DNA of 64,000 bases from Kaistia granuli DSM 23481 (GTDB taxonomy: Bacteria; Pseudomonadota; Alphaproteobacteria; Rhizobiales; Kaistiaceae): the NCBI RefSeq assembly GCF_000380505.1, contig NZ_AQYH01000004.1, positions 62,001-126,000 on the forward strand, written 5' to 3'. Positions 26,487 to 36,283 of the stretch are shown here, in pieces. A model generated the notes under the pieces. That model had not been told where the DNA came from. It did no database searches and was given only the letters and a program-made list of their open reading frames with translations. Position 1 is the stretch's first letter. Each line of letters begins with the position of its first letter. The position numbers and the translations under genes were made by a program.

Positions 26487-27902
26487 TCAGCCCTGCGCAC
26501 CGCGCCAGGCTTCGAGGATGGCTTGGGCGGCGACCGCGATGTCGTCGTCGGTGGTCCCGCCGCCGATCACTGAGATCCTGAGGATCCAGTCGCCGCGCCA
26601 TTGCGCGCCGCCGGCGAAAATACGCCCCTCGCGCTGCAGGGTGGCGATCGTCGAACGCGTCAGCGCATCGCTCTCTTCCCGTGGGCGGTCGCTGCCAAAG
26701 CGCACGATCAGCTGGTTGAGCACGACGTCATTCATGACGGCGATCCCGGGCTCGGCGCGCAGCGTATCGGCGAGTTGGCGCGCAAGCCGGCAATGCCGCC
26801 CGACCATTTCGGCTACGCCCGCGCGGCCGAAATGCCGAATCATCGCAAACGTCGCGAAACCGCGCGCCCGCCGCGACAATTCTGGAACGTAGTGCGACGG
26901 GTCGCGCTCCCCCTCGGCCACGGCGGGCAGATAGCTGGCAGCGATCGTCATCGCCCGCCGATGCGCCTCGGCGTCGCGCACGATGGCGAAGCCGCAATCA
27001 TAAGGCGTCTGCAGCCATTTGTGCCCGTCGGTCGCCCAGGAATCCGCCCCCTCAATGCCGTTCGCCAGGAAGGCGCGGTCCGGACAGGCACGAGCCCAGA
27101 GACCGAAGGCGCCATCGACATGCACCCAGCAATTGGAGTGGCGCCTCGCCGAAGCGAGGATCGCCGGGTGCGGGTCAAATGCACCGGAGTTGATTTGCCC
27201 GGCCTGCGTGATGGCGATGACCGCCCCTTCATCCGCCGCCGCCGCCATGGCTGCCGCAAACGCCTCCGGCAGCATCGCGCCTTCCTGGTCGACCGCGACT
27301 TTGGTGACGCGGGCCTGGCCGAGACCGAGATATTGCAGAGCCGAAAAGACCGTGCTGTGTGCCTCTTCGCCGATGATCACGCGGACGGATGGCGCGCCGA
27401 ACAGGCCATCCGCCTCGACATCCCAGCCGAGCCGCCGCAGAACCGCCCCGCGCGCGGCAGCGAGCGCGACGAAATTGGCGACCGTGGCGCCCGTCACGAA
27501 GCCGACCGAGGCGGTGGACGGTAGGTCGAGCAACTCCAGGAGCCATTGCGCCGCGACGCTTTCGCACGCCGCCGCCGCCGGCGCTGCGGCGTGATTGCCG
27601 GCATTCTGACCCCAGGCCGCTGTCATCCAGTCCGCCGCGACGCCGACAGGGTGCGAACTGCCGATCACCCAGCCGAAGAACCGCGTCCCGGCCATGGCAT
27701 GAAGCCCGGGCGTCGCCCGATCCACCAGGTCATCGAGAATGGCACGACCATCCGCGCCCGCCTCCGGTAACGGGCCTGCAAAGTCAGCCAGGGCTTCGGC
27801 ATAGCCGTGCTCCGGGCGCTGCAAGCGGCTGGCGAGCCGTTTCCGGAAGGCGAGGGCATGTGCCGCGGCCCTGGCGAAGAGATCACGATCCGAATCGTCC
27901 AT
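26487..27902 (-). CDS. Group II PLP-dependent amino-acid decarboxylase family protein
   Basis: 471 residues. It resembles aromatic-L-amino-acid, tyrosine and glutamate decarboxylases: VHVDGAFGLWA (about 271) holds the conserved Asp, and SWATDGHKWLQTPYDCG supplies the PLP-binding Lys at about 302. GFVTGATVANFVALAAAR is the phosphate-binding Gly/Thr segment. ATG 27902 is preceded by GGAGGG; the frame is open 39 codons upstream without family-like residues. It would decarboxylate an amino acid to an amine in the cytosol. Some members instead act as aldehyde synthases, and substrate cannot be called. Convergent with acetate kinase and probably a separate transcription unit. Confidence 0.85.
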   Translation of the reverse strand: MDDSDRDLFARAAAHALAFRKRLASRLQRPEHGYAEALADFAGPLPEAGADGRAILDDLVDRATPGLHAMAGTRFFGWVIGSSHPVGVAADWMTAAWGQNAGNHAAAPAAAACESVAAQWLLELLDLPSTASVGFVTGATVANFVALAAARGAVLRRLGWDVEADGLFGAPSVRVIIGEEAHSTVFSALQYLGLGQARVTKVAVDQEGAMLPEAFAAAMAAAADEGAVIAITQAGQINSGAFDPHPAILASARRHSNCWVHVDGAFGLWARACPDRAFLANGIEGADSWATDGHKWLQTPYDCGFAIVRDAEAHRRAMTIAASYLPAVAEGERDPSHYVPELSRRARGFATFAMIRHFGRAGVAEMVGRHCRLARQLADTLRAEPGIAVMNDVVLNQLIVRFGSDRPREESDALTRSTIATLQREGRIFAGGAQWRGDWILRISVIGGGTTDDDIAVAAQAILEAWRGAQG

Positions 27903-28120
27903 GGAGCCCTCCGCTATCGGGCGGACGCGGTCGATCCACCCGCACCACGATAGCGCGGATCGCAGCGGGTTCAACGCCCAGCGCAACGGCGTCATCCGAG
28001 AGCCCCGAGGCGAGCACACGAAAGACCGCCTGACATCTGCCTAAGCAAGCGGCGACGGCGTCACGCGTCCGGCAGCGCGGCGAACTGCTGGACGGCAGCA
28101 CGACCTGGCGGGTTGGGCGG

Positions 28121-28148
28121 TGGGTGCTGGGTGCTGGGTGCTGGGTGC
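28121..28148. repeat. Heptamer tandem repeat, four copies of TGGGTGC
   Basis: Four perfect copies of TGGGTGC, with a degenerate fifth (TGGGTAT) to 28155. It lies in the 459-base gap 27903-28361 between the decarboxylase and tRNA-Ser. Such a simple repeat is prone to slippage. Apart from this repeat and the structured element at 28222-28291, nothing is seen in the gap. Confidence 0.9.
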
Positions 28149-28221
28149 TGGGTATGATACTGGTGCGCTGGCGGTGTCCATGATGTCGACAACGCCGCCC
28201 CCAAGCGCGAGCTCAACCGGC

Positions 28222-28291
28222 AAAAAAAAAGCCTGCAAACGGCAATGAATGCCGTCTCTGCTGACACGCTCCGAAGGACTGGTCAGCAGAG
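28222..28291 (-). ncRNA. Structured RNA / terminator downstream of tRNA-Ser
   Basis: Read on the minus strand: a perfect 10-bp stem CTCTGCTGAC/GTCAGCAGAG (28256-28291, 16-base loop), directly followed by a 6-bp hairpin ACGGCA/TGCCGT (28239-28255), then GCAGGC and nine T residues (28222-28230). Tandem hairpins with a strong U-tract fit either a small RNA with its own terminator or the 3' trailer of the tRNA-Ser transcript, whose 3' end is 70 bases upstream. No separate promoter is evident. Confidence 0.45.
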
Positions 28292-28361
28292 TCACGGAAA
28301 AGTCGGGGCTATGTGCGCCCGCAAGCGAGACAGATAAAATCTAACAAAATCAGTTAGTTAA

Positions 28362-28451
28362 TGGCGGAGGGAGCGGGATTCGAACCCGCGATACGGTTTC
28401 CCGTATACACACTTTCCAGGCGTGCGCCTTCAACCACTCGGCCACCCCTCC
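28362..28451 (-). tRNA. tRNA-Ser (anticodon GGA)
   Basis: Minus-strand cloverleaf with acceptor stem GGAGGGG/TCCCTCC (one G-T pair), discriminator G and an encoded CCA (28362-28364). The D-arm holds GGCCGAGTGGTTGAAGGC, the anticodon loop CTGGAAA gives GGA, there is a long variable arm (TATACGGGAAACCGTAT) and the TPC loop GGTTCGAATCC. The long variable arm and GGA anticodon identify a class II serine tRNA reading UCC/UCU. Confidence 0.96.
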
Positions 28452-28631
28452 GTACCAGCGCGCTCGGCGCCTGTCCCTCGATCGCGACTGGGGAGCGGCG
28501 GGCGCTTCCTCACTTTCGACAGGACAGGCGTGCGGTATCACGAAGCCATGGGCCGCCGCAAGGCTTGCGGCGAAAACAAGCGGGGATGGCCTGCCGATCG
28601 TGATTGGTTTCCGCCGGCCGGCTTTGAATCA

Positions 28632-28660
28632 TTGCCGAATTCGCGCGCAATCACTATCTC
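28632..28660 (+). promoter_or_regulatory. Possible sigma-70-type promoter
   Basis: TTGCCG (28632-28637), a 17-base spacer, then TATCTC (28655-28660), 58 bases upstream of the small membrane protein gene and the msrA unit. Found by eye. Confidence 0.35.
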
Positions 28661-28718
28661 TGGATCCGTCGCTTCCGGACGGGAACCTCTGGCCCACCGC
28701 GCGACGAGGGATCCTGGA

Positions 28719-29045
28719 ATGTTCACGCTCTTCGTCCGCCTTCTCGGCCTCTTTGCCATTGCCGGTGCGGTCGTGGGGCTGGTGATCGACGGAACGAAGT
28801 CGATCGCCGCCTCGTCGCTGACGGTGACGCCGCTCGGCCAGGCCTGGTTCACCTTCGATCCCGACAGCCTGACGGCCCTGCAGGCCGCCATTGCCAGCCA
28901 TGTCGAGACCTATGTCGGTCCGTGGGTCTGGTCGCCCGTCATCGAGTTTCTGCTGACCCTGCCGACCTGGTTCGTCCTCGGCGCGCTGGGTGCTTTCCTG
29001 CTTCTGGTCGGGCGCCGCCGGCGCTACCGGTCCATCATCGCCTGA
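28719..29045 (+). CDS. Small membrane protein with two transmembrane segments
   Basis: 108 residues, family not recognised with certainty. Helix one is [20 protein letters not shown] at about 4-23; helix two is [16 protein letters not shown] at about 84-99, followed by a basic tail RRRRYRSII. The middle ([17 protein letters not shown] and a WSP motif) should face the periplasm. GAGGGATCCTGGA precedes ATG 28719; upstream in-frame codons look non-coding. It lies 28 bases before msrA and is probably co-transcribed. Confidence 0.7.
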   Translation: MFTLFVRLLGLFAIAGAVVGLVIDGTKSIAASSLTVTPLGQAWFTFDPDSLTALQAAIASHVETYVGPWVWSPVIEFLLTLPTWFVLGALGAFLLLVGRRRRYRSIIA

Positions 29046-29073
29046 CACCCCCTTCTGACAAGGAGACGACCCC

Positions 29074-29739
29074 ATGAATCTCCTCGATATCCTATCGCGC
29101 AAGGCCCGCATGCCGGATCCGGGCGCGGCCCTGGCCGGCCGGTCGCATCCGATCAGCCAGCCCGGCGCGCATTTCGTCAACGGCCACCCGATCGCCGGAC
29201 CCTATCCCGAAGGGATCGAGACGGCGCTGTTCGGGCTTGGCTGTTTCTGGGGCGCCGAACGCAAGTTCTGGCAGGCGAAGGGCGTCTGGGCGACCGCCGT
29301 CGGCTATGCCGCCGGCACGACGCCGAACCCGACCTATGGCGAGGTCTGCACCGGCATGACTGGCCACAATGAAGTGGTGCTGGTCGCCTATGATCCGTCC
29401 GTCATTTCCTATGACGCGCTGCTCGCGATCTTCTTCGAGAGCCACGATCCGACCCAGGGCATGCGCCAGGGCAATGATGTCGGCACGCAATACCGCTCCG
29501 GCATCTATGTCGCCAACGCCTCCGAGCGGCAGCGGGCAGAGGCCGCCCGCGACGCGTATCAGCGCGCGCTTTCGAGCGAGGGGCTCGGCGTCATCACGAC
29601 GGAGATCCTCGACCGCCCGCCCTTCTACTTCGCGGAGGACGACCACCAGCAATATCTCGCCAAGAATCCGGGCGGCTATTGCGGGCTCGGCGGCACCGGC
29701 GTTTCCTGCCCGATCGGCACCGGCGTGGCCGCAGCGTGA
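29074..29739 (+). CDS. msrA: Peptide methionine (S)-S-oxide reductase
   Basis: 221 residues. Reduces methionine-S-sulfoxide in proteins and free amino acid using thioredoxin. The catalytic [11 protein letters not shown] lies at about 57, and the C-terminal [14 protein letters not shown] holds the recycling cysteines. GHNEVV and [21 protein letters not shown] are family motifs. The roughly 40-residue N-terminal extension is typical of proteobacterial MsrA. AAGGAGA precedes the ATG. Its stop overlaps the GTG of the next gene (a 2OG oxygenase) by four bases. No signal peptide, so cytosolic. Confidence 0.95.
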   Translation: MNLLDILSRKARMPDPGAALAGRSHPISQPGAHFVNGHPIAGPYPEGIETALFGLGCFWGAERKFWQAKGVWATAVGYAAGTTPNPTYGEVCTGMTGHNEVVLVAYDPSVISYDALLAIFFESHDPTQGMRQGNDVGTQYRSGIYVANASERQRAEAARDAYQRALSSEGLGVITTEILDRPPFYFAEDDHQQYLAKNPGGYCGLGGTGVSCPIGTGVAAA

Positions 29740-30404
29740 ACCACACTTCCTCGGAGGCTGACGATTTCGACAGCATCGCCAGCGACGCGGCCATCGCGTC
29801 GCTGGCGGAAGACGGCTATGCCTTCGTCAATCGTCTGTTTGACCCGGCATTGATCATGACGCTAGCGGCCGAACTCGCGGCGATGGAGGCGGCGGGCACG
29901 ATGGCCACGGCCGCGGTCGGCCGCGATGGCGGACTTCGCCGCGACGTCGACATCCGGCGGGCGGCGATCCGCTGGTTCGATGGCGGCACGGAAGCCGAGC
30001 GTCGGTTCCTGGCGGTCGCCGAGTTGCTGCGCATCGCCATCAACCGGCGGCTCTTTCTCGGCCTGTTCGATTTCGAGTGCAATTTCATCGCCTATCCGAC
30101 CGGTGGCTTCTATGGCCGGCATCTGGACAGTCTGGCCGGCGCGCGCAATCGCGTCGTGTCGCTGATCGTCTATCTCGATGCCGACTGGCAGGCGGACTAT
30201 GGCGGCGCGCTCCGGCTCTGGTCCGGGCCGGAGGACCAGGGTGCGGCGAGCGCCGAGATCGTGCCGCAGGCCGGGCGCGTCGTGCTGATGATGTCGGAAG
30301 AGATCCCGCACGAGGTCCTGCCGTCGCACCGCCCCCGCCATGCCATCGCCGGCTGGTGGCGGGTCAACGCCTCGACCGGCCAACGTCTCGATACGTCGCG
30401 CTGA
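29736..30404 (+). CDS. 2-oxoglutarate/Fe(II)-dependent oxygenase (prolyl-hydroxylase-like fold)
   Basis: 222 residues. [11 protein letters not shown] provides the first His and Asp of the iron site at about 128; the distal His and the 2-oxoglutarate Arg are in [20 protein letters not shown] near the C-terminus. The core ends with the strand [16 protein letters not shown]. It resembles SM-20/Egl-9-type prolyl hydroxylases, which hydroxylate protein or free amino-acid substrates. The GTG start is fixed by the four-base overlap with msrA; upstream in-frame sequence is the msrA gene in another frame. Substrate unknown; coupling to MsrA hints at oxidative or protein-modification context. Confidence 0.78.
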   Translation: MNHTSSEADDFDSIASDAAIASLAEDGYAFVNRLFDPALIMTLAAELAAMEAAGTMATAAVGRDGGLRRDVDIRRAAIRWFDGGTEAERRFLAVAELLRIAINRRLFLGLFDFECNFIAYPTGGFYGRHLDSLAGARNRVVSLIVYLDADWQADYGGALRLWSGPEDQGAASAEIVPQAGRVVLMMSEEIPHEVLPSHRPRHAIAGWWRVNASTGQRLDTSR

Positions 30405-30463
30405 TCCCCCCTTGCGCCTTCCGGCGCCAGGCTCTTATCCTGTCCCTTCCAATGGATCGATCG

Positions 30464-31573
30464 ATGCCCTCCGCGCTCTTTACGCCGATCACGCTCGGCG
30501 AGCAGACCATCCCCAACCGCATCGCCGTCGCGCCGATGTGCATGTATTCGGCCGATGACGGCTCGGCCTCCGACTGGCATATCCAGCACTGGATGTCGCT
30601 CGGCATCTCGGGCGCCGGCATGATCACCTTCGAGGCGACGGGCGTCGAGCGCCGCGGTCGCATCTCGCATGGCTGCACTGGCCTCTATTCCGATGCCAAC
30701 GAGGCGGCGATGGCGCGGGCTCTGGCTCCGGCGCGGCGCGTCGCAGCACCCGGTGCCGTGTTCGGCGTGCAACTCGGTCATGCCGGCCGCAAGGCGTCGT
30801 CGCAATTGCCCTGGCTCGGCGGCGGTCCGCTGACGCCCGCGCAGGATGCCTGGCAGACGGTCGGCCCTTCCGCCATTCCCTTTGCTCCCGGCTGGCCGAC
30901 GCCGACGGCGCTCGACGAGGCCGGCATCGAGGCAATCGTTGCCGCCTTCGTCCAGGCGGCGGAACGGGCGGCGCGGATCGGCCTCGATTTCGTCGAGCTG
31001 CACGGCGCCCACGGCTATCTGCTGAACGAATTCCTGTCGCCGATCTCGAACCGGCGCACCGATCGCTGGGGCGGCAGCCTGGAAAATCGCATGCGGCTGA
31101 TCGTGACGATCGCCCGCGCCGTGCGCGCCGTGCTGCCGGCGCGGATGTTCGTTGGCGCGCGGCTGTCGGCGACCGAGTGGGTCGAGGACGGTTTCACGAT
31201 CGAGGACGCCATCGCCGTGGCGGCCGCGCTGAAGGCGGAGGGCGTCGTCTATATCTGCGCCTCGAGCGGCGGCAACGCGCATGACCAGCAGATCCCGATC
31301 GGCCCGCTCTACCAGGTCGACTTCGCCGAGGCGATCCGCAACGGCGCCGGCATCGCGACCCGCGCGGTCGGTATGATCACGACGCCGGCCGAGGCCGAGG
31401 CGGTCCTGCGGGAGGGCAGGGCGGACATGGTGGCGCTGGCGCGCGCCATTCTCGCCGATCCGCGCTGGCCGTGGCGCGCCGCCTATGAACTCGGCGCGGA
31501 AGCCTACGCGCCGCCGCAATATCTGCGCAGCCTGACGACCATGAAGCATTGGGTCGTCGACGACGACGACTAA
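30464..31573 (+). CDS. Old yellow enzyme, NADH:flavin oxidoreductase (NamA/YqjM-like)
   Basis: 369 residues. FMN-binding TIM barrel that reduces activated C=C bonds with NAD(P)H. It starts LFTPITLGEQTIPNRIAVAPMCMYSA; the Cys in APMCMYSA is typical of the YqjM-type subgroup. FELHGAHGYLLNEFLSPISN (about 173) is the FMN/active-site region with the substrate-binding His, followed by RRTDRWGGSLENRMRL. ATG 30464 is chosen; an in-frame ATG at 30452 would add four residues. It follows the oxygenase by 59 bases and ends before a bidirectional hairpin. Confidence 0.9.
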   Translation: MPSALFTPITLGEQTIPNRIAVAPMCMYSADDGSASDWHIQHWMSLGISGAGMITFEATGVERRGRISHGCTGLYSDANEAAMARALAPARRVAAPGAVFGVQLGHAGRKASSQLPWLGGGPLTPAQDAWQTVGPSAIPFAPGWPTPTALDEAGIEAIVAAFVQAAERAARIGLDFVELHGAHGYLLNEFLSPISNRRTDRWGGSLENRMRLIVTIARAVRAVLPARMFVGARLSATEWVEDGFTIEDAIAVAAALKAEGVVYICASSGGNAHDQQIPIGPLYQVDFAEAIRNGAGIATRAVGMITTPAEAEAVLREGRADMVALARAILADPRWPWRAAYELGAEAYAPPQYLRSLTTMKHWVVDDDD

Positions 31574-31596
31574 AACCGGCAAGTCCATGCGGACAA

Positions 31597-31635
31597 GACA
31601 AGGGCGCTCCGAGGGTCTCGGGGCACGCCCTTGTC
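31597..31635. terminator. Bidirectional hairpin between old yellow enzyme and mepA
   Basis: GACAAGGGCG (31597-31606) and CGCCCTTGTC (31626-31635) form a perfect 10-bp stem with a 19-base loop, placed between two convergent genes. The trailing T-content is modest in either direction. Confidence 0.6.
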
Positions 31636-31649
31636 CTTGTTGGCGCGAC

Positions 31650-32651
31650 TCAGTGCAGCGTGCCGGTCACCGGCGCGTCGGTCGGATTCTCGACATCGGC
31701 CGGCGGCGCGCCGTCATAGGCCATCGCGGCGGTCGGCGCGGGCTCCGGCGCGATTCCGGCCGGGGCGCCGATCAGCACCTGGCGGCAGGCCGGCGGCAGG
31801 TCGGCCAGCATCATCGGGCGCGGCTTGACGGTCGGCTTGGTCGGTTTGGTGGGCTTGGTTGGCTTTGGCGGCTGCAGCCAGGCGTCGAGCTCGGCGCCGC
31901 AGCCGTCGCCGGCGGGCGTCGCCTTCTGCGGTACGCAGCCGGCCATGCCGGCCGGGCAGTCGAGCCGGACATGGAAGTGATAGGTATGGCCCCACCACGG
32001 CCGGACCTTGTTGAGCCAGCCGCGGTCGGGCCCGGCGCCCTCGCAGAGCGCCTTCTTGATCGCCGGGTTGACGAAGATGCGTGCGACACGCGGATCGAGC
32101 GCGGCGCGGCGGATCAGCTTGTGCTGGCCCATGGTCCAGACCGAGCGGTCGATCTTGCGCGCCTTCTCATTGACCATCGAGACGGCCGACATGTTCTCGC
32201 GCTCGTCGCGGGAGAGCGTCCGGTTCGGCATCGGCGTCAGCCAGAGGTCGACGTCGAGGCCGATCTGGTGGCTGGCATGGCCGGTGCGGGCCGGACCGCC
32301 GCGCGGCTGGCCCATGTCGCCGACGAGCAGTCCCGGCCAGCCGTCGCGGGCCTTCGCGTCGGCGGCGAGTTTTTCGGTGAAGGCGATCAGTTCCGGCGTA
32401 CCCCAGTTGCGATTGCGCGACAGGCGCATCGCCTGCCAGCCGGGGCCGTTGACCGGGAGGGCGACAGCGCCGGCAAGGCAGCCCTTGGCATAGGAGCCGA
32501 TGGCGCGCGCCTCGAGCGGGATCGGCGTCTTGACGTCGCCGAACAGGATCTTGGCGGGCGTCGTGTCGATCGCGTCCGCCATCGCCGGGACGGCGGCGAC
32601 GAGCGGCAGCAGCAAGGACAGCGCCAGCGCGCGGATCGGGCTCTTCAGCAT
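31650..32651 (-). CDS. mepA: Penicillin-insensitive murein endopeptidase
   Basis: 333 residues, exported. Cleaves the D-alanyl-meso-diaminopimelyl crosslink in peptidoglycan; zinc LAS-type enzyme. Signal peptide at 1-25 (MLKSPIRALALSLLL, ending PAMADA). Zinc motifs are GHASHQIGLDVDLWL, supplying His and Asp, and HTYHFHVRL, supplying the last His. Cysteines in CLAGAV, CEGAG, CPAG, CVP and CGAE fit the disulfides of MepA. After the catalytic domain comes a Lys-Pro-Thr repeat (about 266-278) and a Pro/Ala-rich tail, which may span or bind the wall. Divergent from the peroxiredoxin gene. Confidence 0.93.
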   Translation of the reverse strand: MLKSPIRALALSLLLPLVAAVPAMADAIDTTPAKILFGDVKTPIPLEARAIGSYAKGCLAGAVALPVNGPGWQAMRLSRNRNWGTPELIAFTEKLAADAKARDGWPGLLVGDMGQPRGGPARTGHASHQIGLDVDLWLTPMPNRTLSRDERENMSAVSMVNEKARKIDRSVWTMGQHKLIRRAALDPRVARIFVNPAIKKALCEGAGPDRGWLNKVRPWWGHTYHFHVRLDCPAGMAGCVPQKATPAGDGCGAELDAWLQPPKPTKPTKPTKPTVKPRPMMLADLPPACRQVLIGAPAGIAPEPAPTAAMAYDGAPPADVENPTDAPVTGTLH

Positions 32652-32947
32652 GATGACACCTTCCAGTTCAGCGCTCCCACGCCGAGAGTATCGGCGATCA
32701 AGATTGACGATTTATCAACCATCCGGACGCGGCCGGCGCCCTCTCGGGTTGGACGTTTTTTCCAGCTTTCGGCGGAATCCATCTCAGGGTCGCGATGCGG
32801 TTTCGGATTGCGCCAGATTATTGGGAATCTGTTCTCAATGAGGGCGCTAATTCGCGATTGACCGCAAAATACGCGATGCGATACTCGCTGCGGAAATGGT
32901 GGCGAAAACTCTCGCCGCCGGCATAATGCACTGAGGGAAAACGGCAA

Positions 32948-33595
32948 ATGGCACTCAATCTGGGGGACGTCGTTCCCGATTTCACCGCCGACACCACGGA
33001 AGGCAAGATCTCTTTCCACGAGTGGCTCGGCGACAGCTGGGGCGTTCTGTTCTCGCATCCGAAGAATTTCACGCCGGTCTGCACGACCGAGCTCGGCGCT
33101 GTCGCCAAGCTGAAGCCGGAATTCGACAAGCGCGGCGTCAAGGTGCTGGGCCTTTCCGTCGACCAGCTCGCCAATCACGGCCAGTGGATCGATGACATCC
33201 GCGACACCACCGGCGCGACGCTGAACTTCCCGCTGATCGCCGATCACGACAAGAACGTCGCCAATCTCTACGGCATGATCCATCCCAACGCCTCCGATAC
33301 GATGACGGTCCGTTCGGTCTACGTCATCGGACCCGACAAGAAGCTCAAGCTGACACTGACCTATCCTGCTTCGACAGGGCGGAATTTTGACGAGATCCTG
33401 CGCGTCATCGACAGCCTGCAGCTGACCTCGAAATTCTCGGTGGCGACGCCGGTCGACTGGAAGCAGGGCGAGGACGTCATCATCGTCCCGTCGGTCTCGG
33501 ACGAGGCGGCCAGGGAGAAGTTCCCCGGCGGCTGGAAGACCCTGAAGCCCTATCTGCGCTTCGTGCCGCAGCCCAAGGTCCAAGAGCCGGTCTGA
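32948..33595 (+). CDS. 1-Cys peroxiredoxin (Prx6/AhpC-TSA family)
   Basis: 215 residues. Reduces hydrogen peroxide and organic peroxides. PKNFTPVCTTELG at about 39-51 holds the peroxidatic Cys, and the C-terminal domain with VDWKQGEDVIIVPSV is characteristic of the Prx6 group. No resolving Cys is seen: it has only the one cysteine, as expected for 1-Cys enzymes. GAGGGAAAACGGCAA precedes ATG 32948. The 296-base gap to divergent mepA holds its promoter, but no clear operator is identified. Monocistronic by spacing. Confidence 0.93.
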   Translation: MALNLGDVVPDFTADTTEGKISFHEWLGDSWGVLFSHPKNFTPVCTTELGAVAKLKPEFDKRGVKVLGLSVDQLANHGQWIDDIRDTTGATLNFPLIADHDKNVANLYGMIHPNASDTMTVRSVYVIGPDKKLKLTLTYPASTGRNFDEILRVIDSLQLTSKFSVATPVDWKQGEDVIIVPSVSDEAAREKFPGGWKTLKPYLRFVPQPKVQEPV

Positions 33596-33666
33596 TCGCG
33601 CAGCCCTACCATTCTTGATGGCGTCGGCCTTGGCCGGCGCCATTTTCGTTTGGCATTCCTTCTTGG

Positions 33667-33777
33667 GTCCTTCGAGGCGCCTTCTGCGAAAGCGCCTCAG
33701 AATCCGCCTCCTGCGAACCGCATCCAGGCGCTTCCTGAACGCTCCTTCGAGACCCGGCTTCGCCGGGCACCTCAGGA
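33667..33777. repeat. REP-like hairpin pair
   Basis: Two related units sit in the 208-base gap after the peroxiredoxin gene. One (33667-33700) starts GTCCTTCGAG and has GAGGCGC/GCGCCTC; the other (33742-33777) starts CTCCTTCGAG, has CCCGGC/GCCGGG and ends CCTCAGGA. The shared TCCTTCGAG...CCTCAG frame marks an intergenic repeat family different from that at 8431. Confidence 0.65.
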
Positions 33778-33803
33778 ACATGGCCTAGTTCGGGACATCC
33801 TTC

Positions 33804-34271
33804 CTAGTCGATCGAGATGATCTCGGCGTCCTGGCCGGCGATGGCGATCTCGTCACCGACGCGCCGGCCGAGGACGGCCTGCGCCAGCGGCGAGATGTAC
33901 GAGACGGTTCCGCCTTTCGGATCGGCCTCGTCCTCGCCGACGATCCGGTAGGTCTGCCGCCTTCCGTCCGCGCGATGGATCGTGATCGTGGAGCCGAACT
34001 GGACGGTCTCGTTGCTGCCGGGCGGGGCGACAGGCTCGGCGCTGCTGCGACGCTGCTGCCAATAGCGCAGATCGCGCGCGAGTGGCGGTATGGCCATCGT
34101 GTCGCCGTCGGCGCGCGCCATCGCGAGCGCGTTGCCGAGGCGGGCGATCTCGGCTTCGATCGCCGCCAATCCATGCAGCGTGACGAGGTTCGGATGCGAC
34201 GAGACGGCGCGTTCCGGCAAGCCGTCATCGCCCTTGTCGGCGCTGTCTTCCTTGACGAAGGCTCTGCTCAT
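33804..34271 (-). CDS. GreA/GreB-family transcription elongation factor-like protein
   Basis: 155 residues. An N-terminal helical part (about 25-70, AIEAEIARLGNALAMARADG) resembles the Gre coiled coil but is short; the C-terminal part has TVQFGSTITIHRADGRRQTYRIVGEDEADPKGGTVSYISPLAQAVLG, a clear GreA/GreB C-terminal domain that binds RNA polymerase. Gre factors stimulate cleavage of backtracked RNA. ATG 34271 is taken; upstream codons are compositionally unlike a Gre protein. It lies downstream of lepA on the same strand, with a terminator between, so it has its own promoter. It may be a Rnk-like regulator rather than a true GreB. Confidence 0.8.
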   Translation of the reverse strand: MSRAFVKEDSADKGDDGLPERAVSSHPNLVTLHGLAAIEAEIARLGNALAMARADGDTMAIPPLARDLRYWQQRRSSAEPVAPPGSNETVQFGSTITIHRADGRRQTYRIVGEDEADPKGGTVSYISPLAQAVLGRRVGDEIAIAGQDAEIISID

Positions 34272-34360
34272 GCCGGAATGGTAGGGCCGGGCCGGCGCGG
34301 CGTCCATCGGCAAGGCCGGATGACAGGCTGCCGGTCGTCGCCTCGCCTGGTATGTCGCCA

Positions 34361-34400
34361 AAACGAAAACGGCCGCACCGAAGTCAATCGGGGCGGCCGT
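34361..34400 (-). terminator. Rho-independent terminator after lepA
   Basis: On the minus strand ACGGCCGC (34400-34393) pairs with GCGGCCGT (34376-34369), a perfect 8-bp stem with a 16-base loop, followed by TTTTCGTTT. It begins 24 bases after the lepA stop. Confidence 0.7.
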
Positions 34401-34423
34401 CGAGGGGCGGGAGGCTGGCTGCC

Positions 34424-36229
<1,806 letters not shown>

Positions 36230-36283
36230 GGCGCGCTCAATAGCATCAAGGTTGTTGGCCGCAAAGCGCTGAAACGTGCCTTT

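Noticed and set aside
28121-28155. CRISPR-like repeats
   Set aside because: The units are seven bases with no spacers: a simple tandem repeat. No CRISPR array seen anywhere in the window.
32704-32718. FNR-like TTGAC-N5-ATCAA upstream of the peroxiredoxin gene
   Set aside because: The spacer is five bases, one too many for an FNR/FixK site, and the left half is TTGAC. Considered chance.
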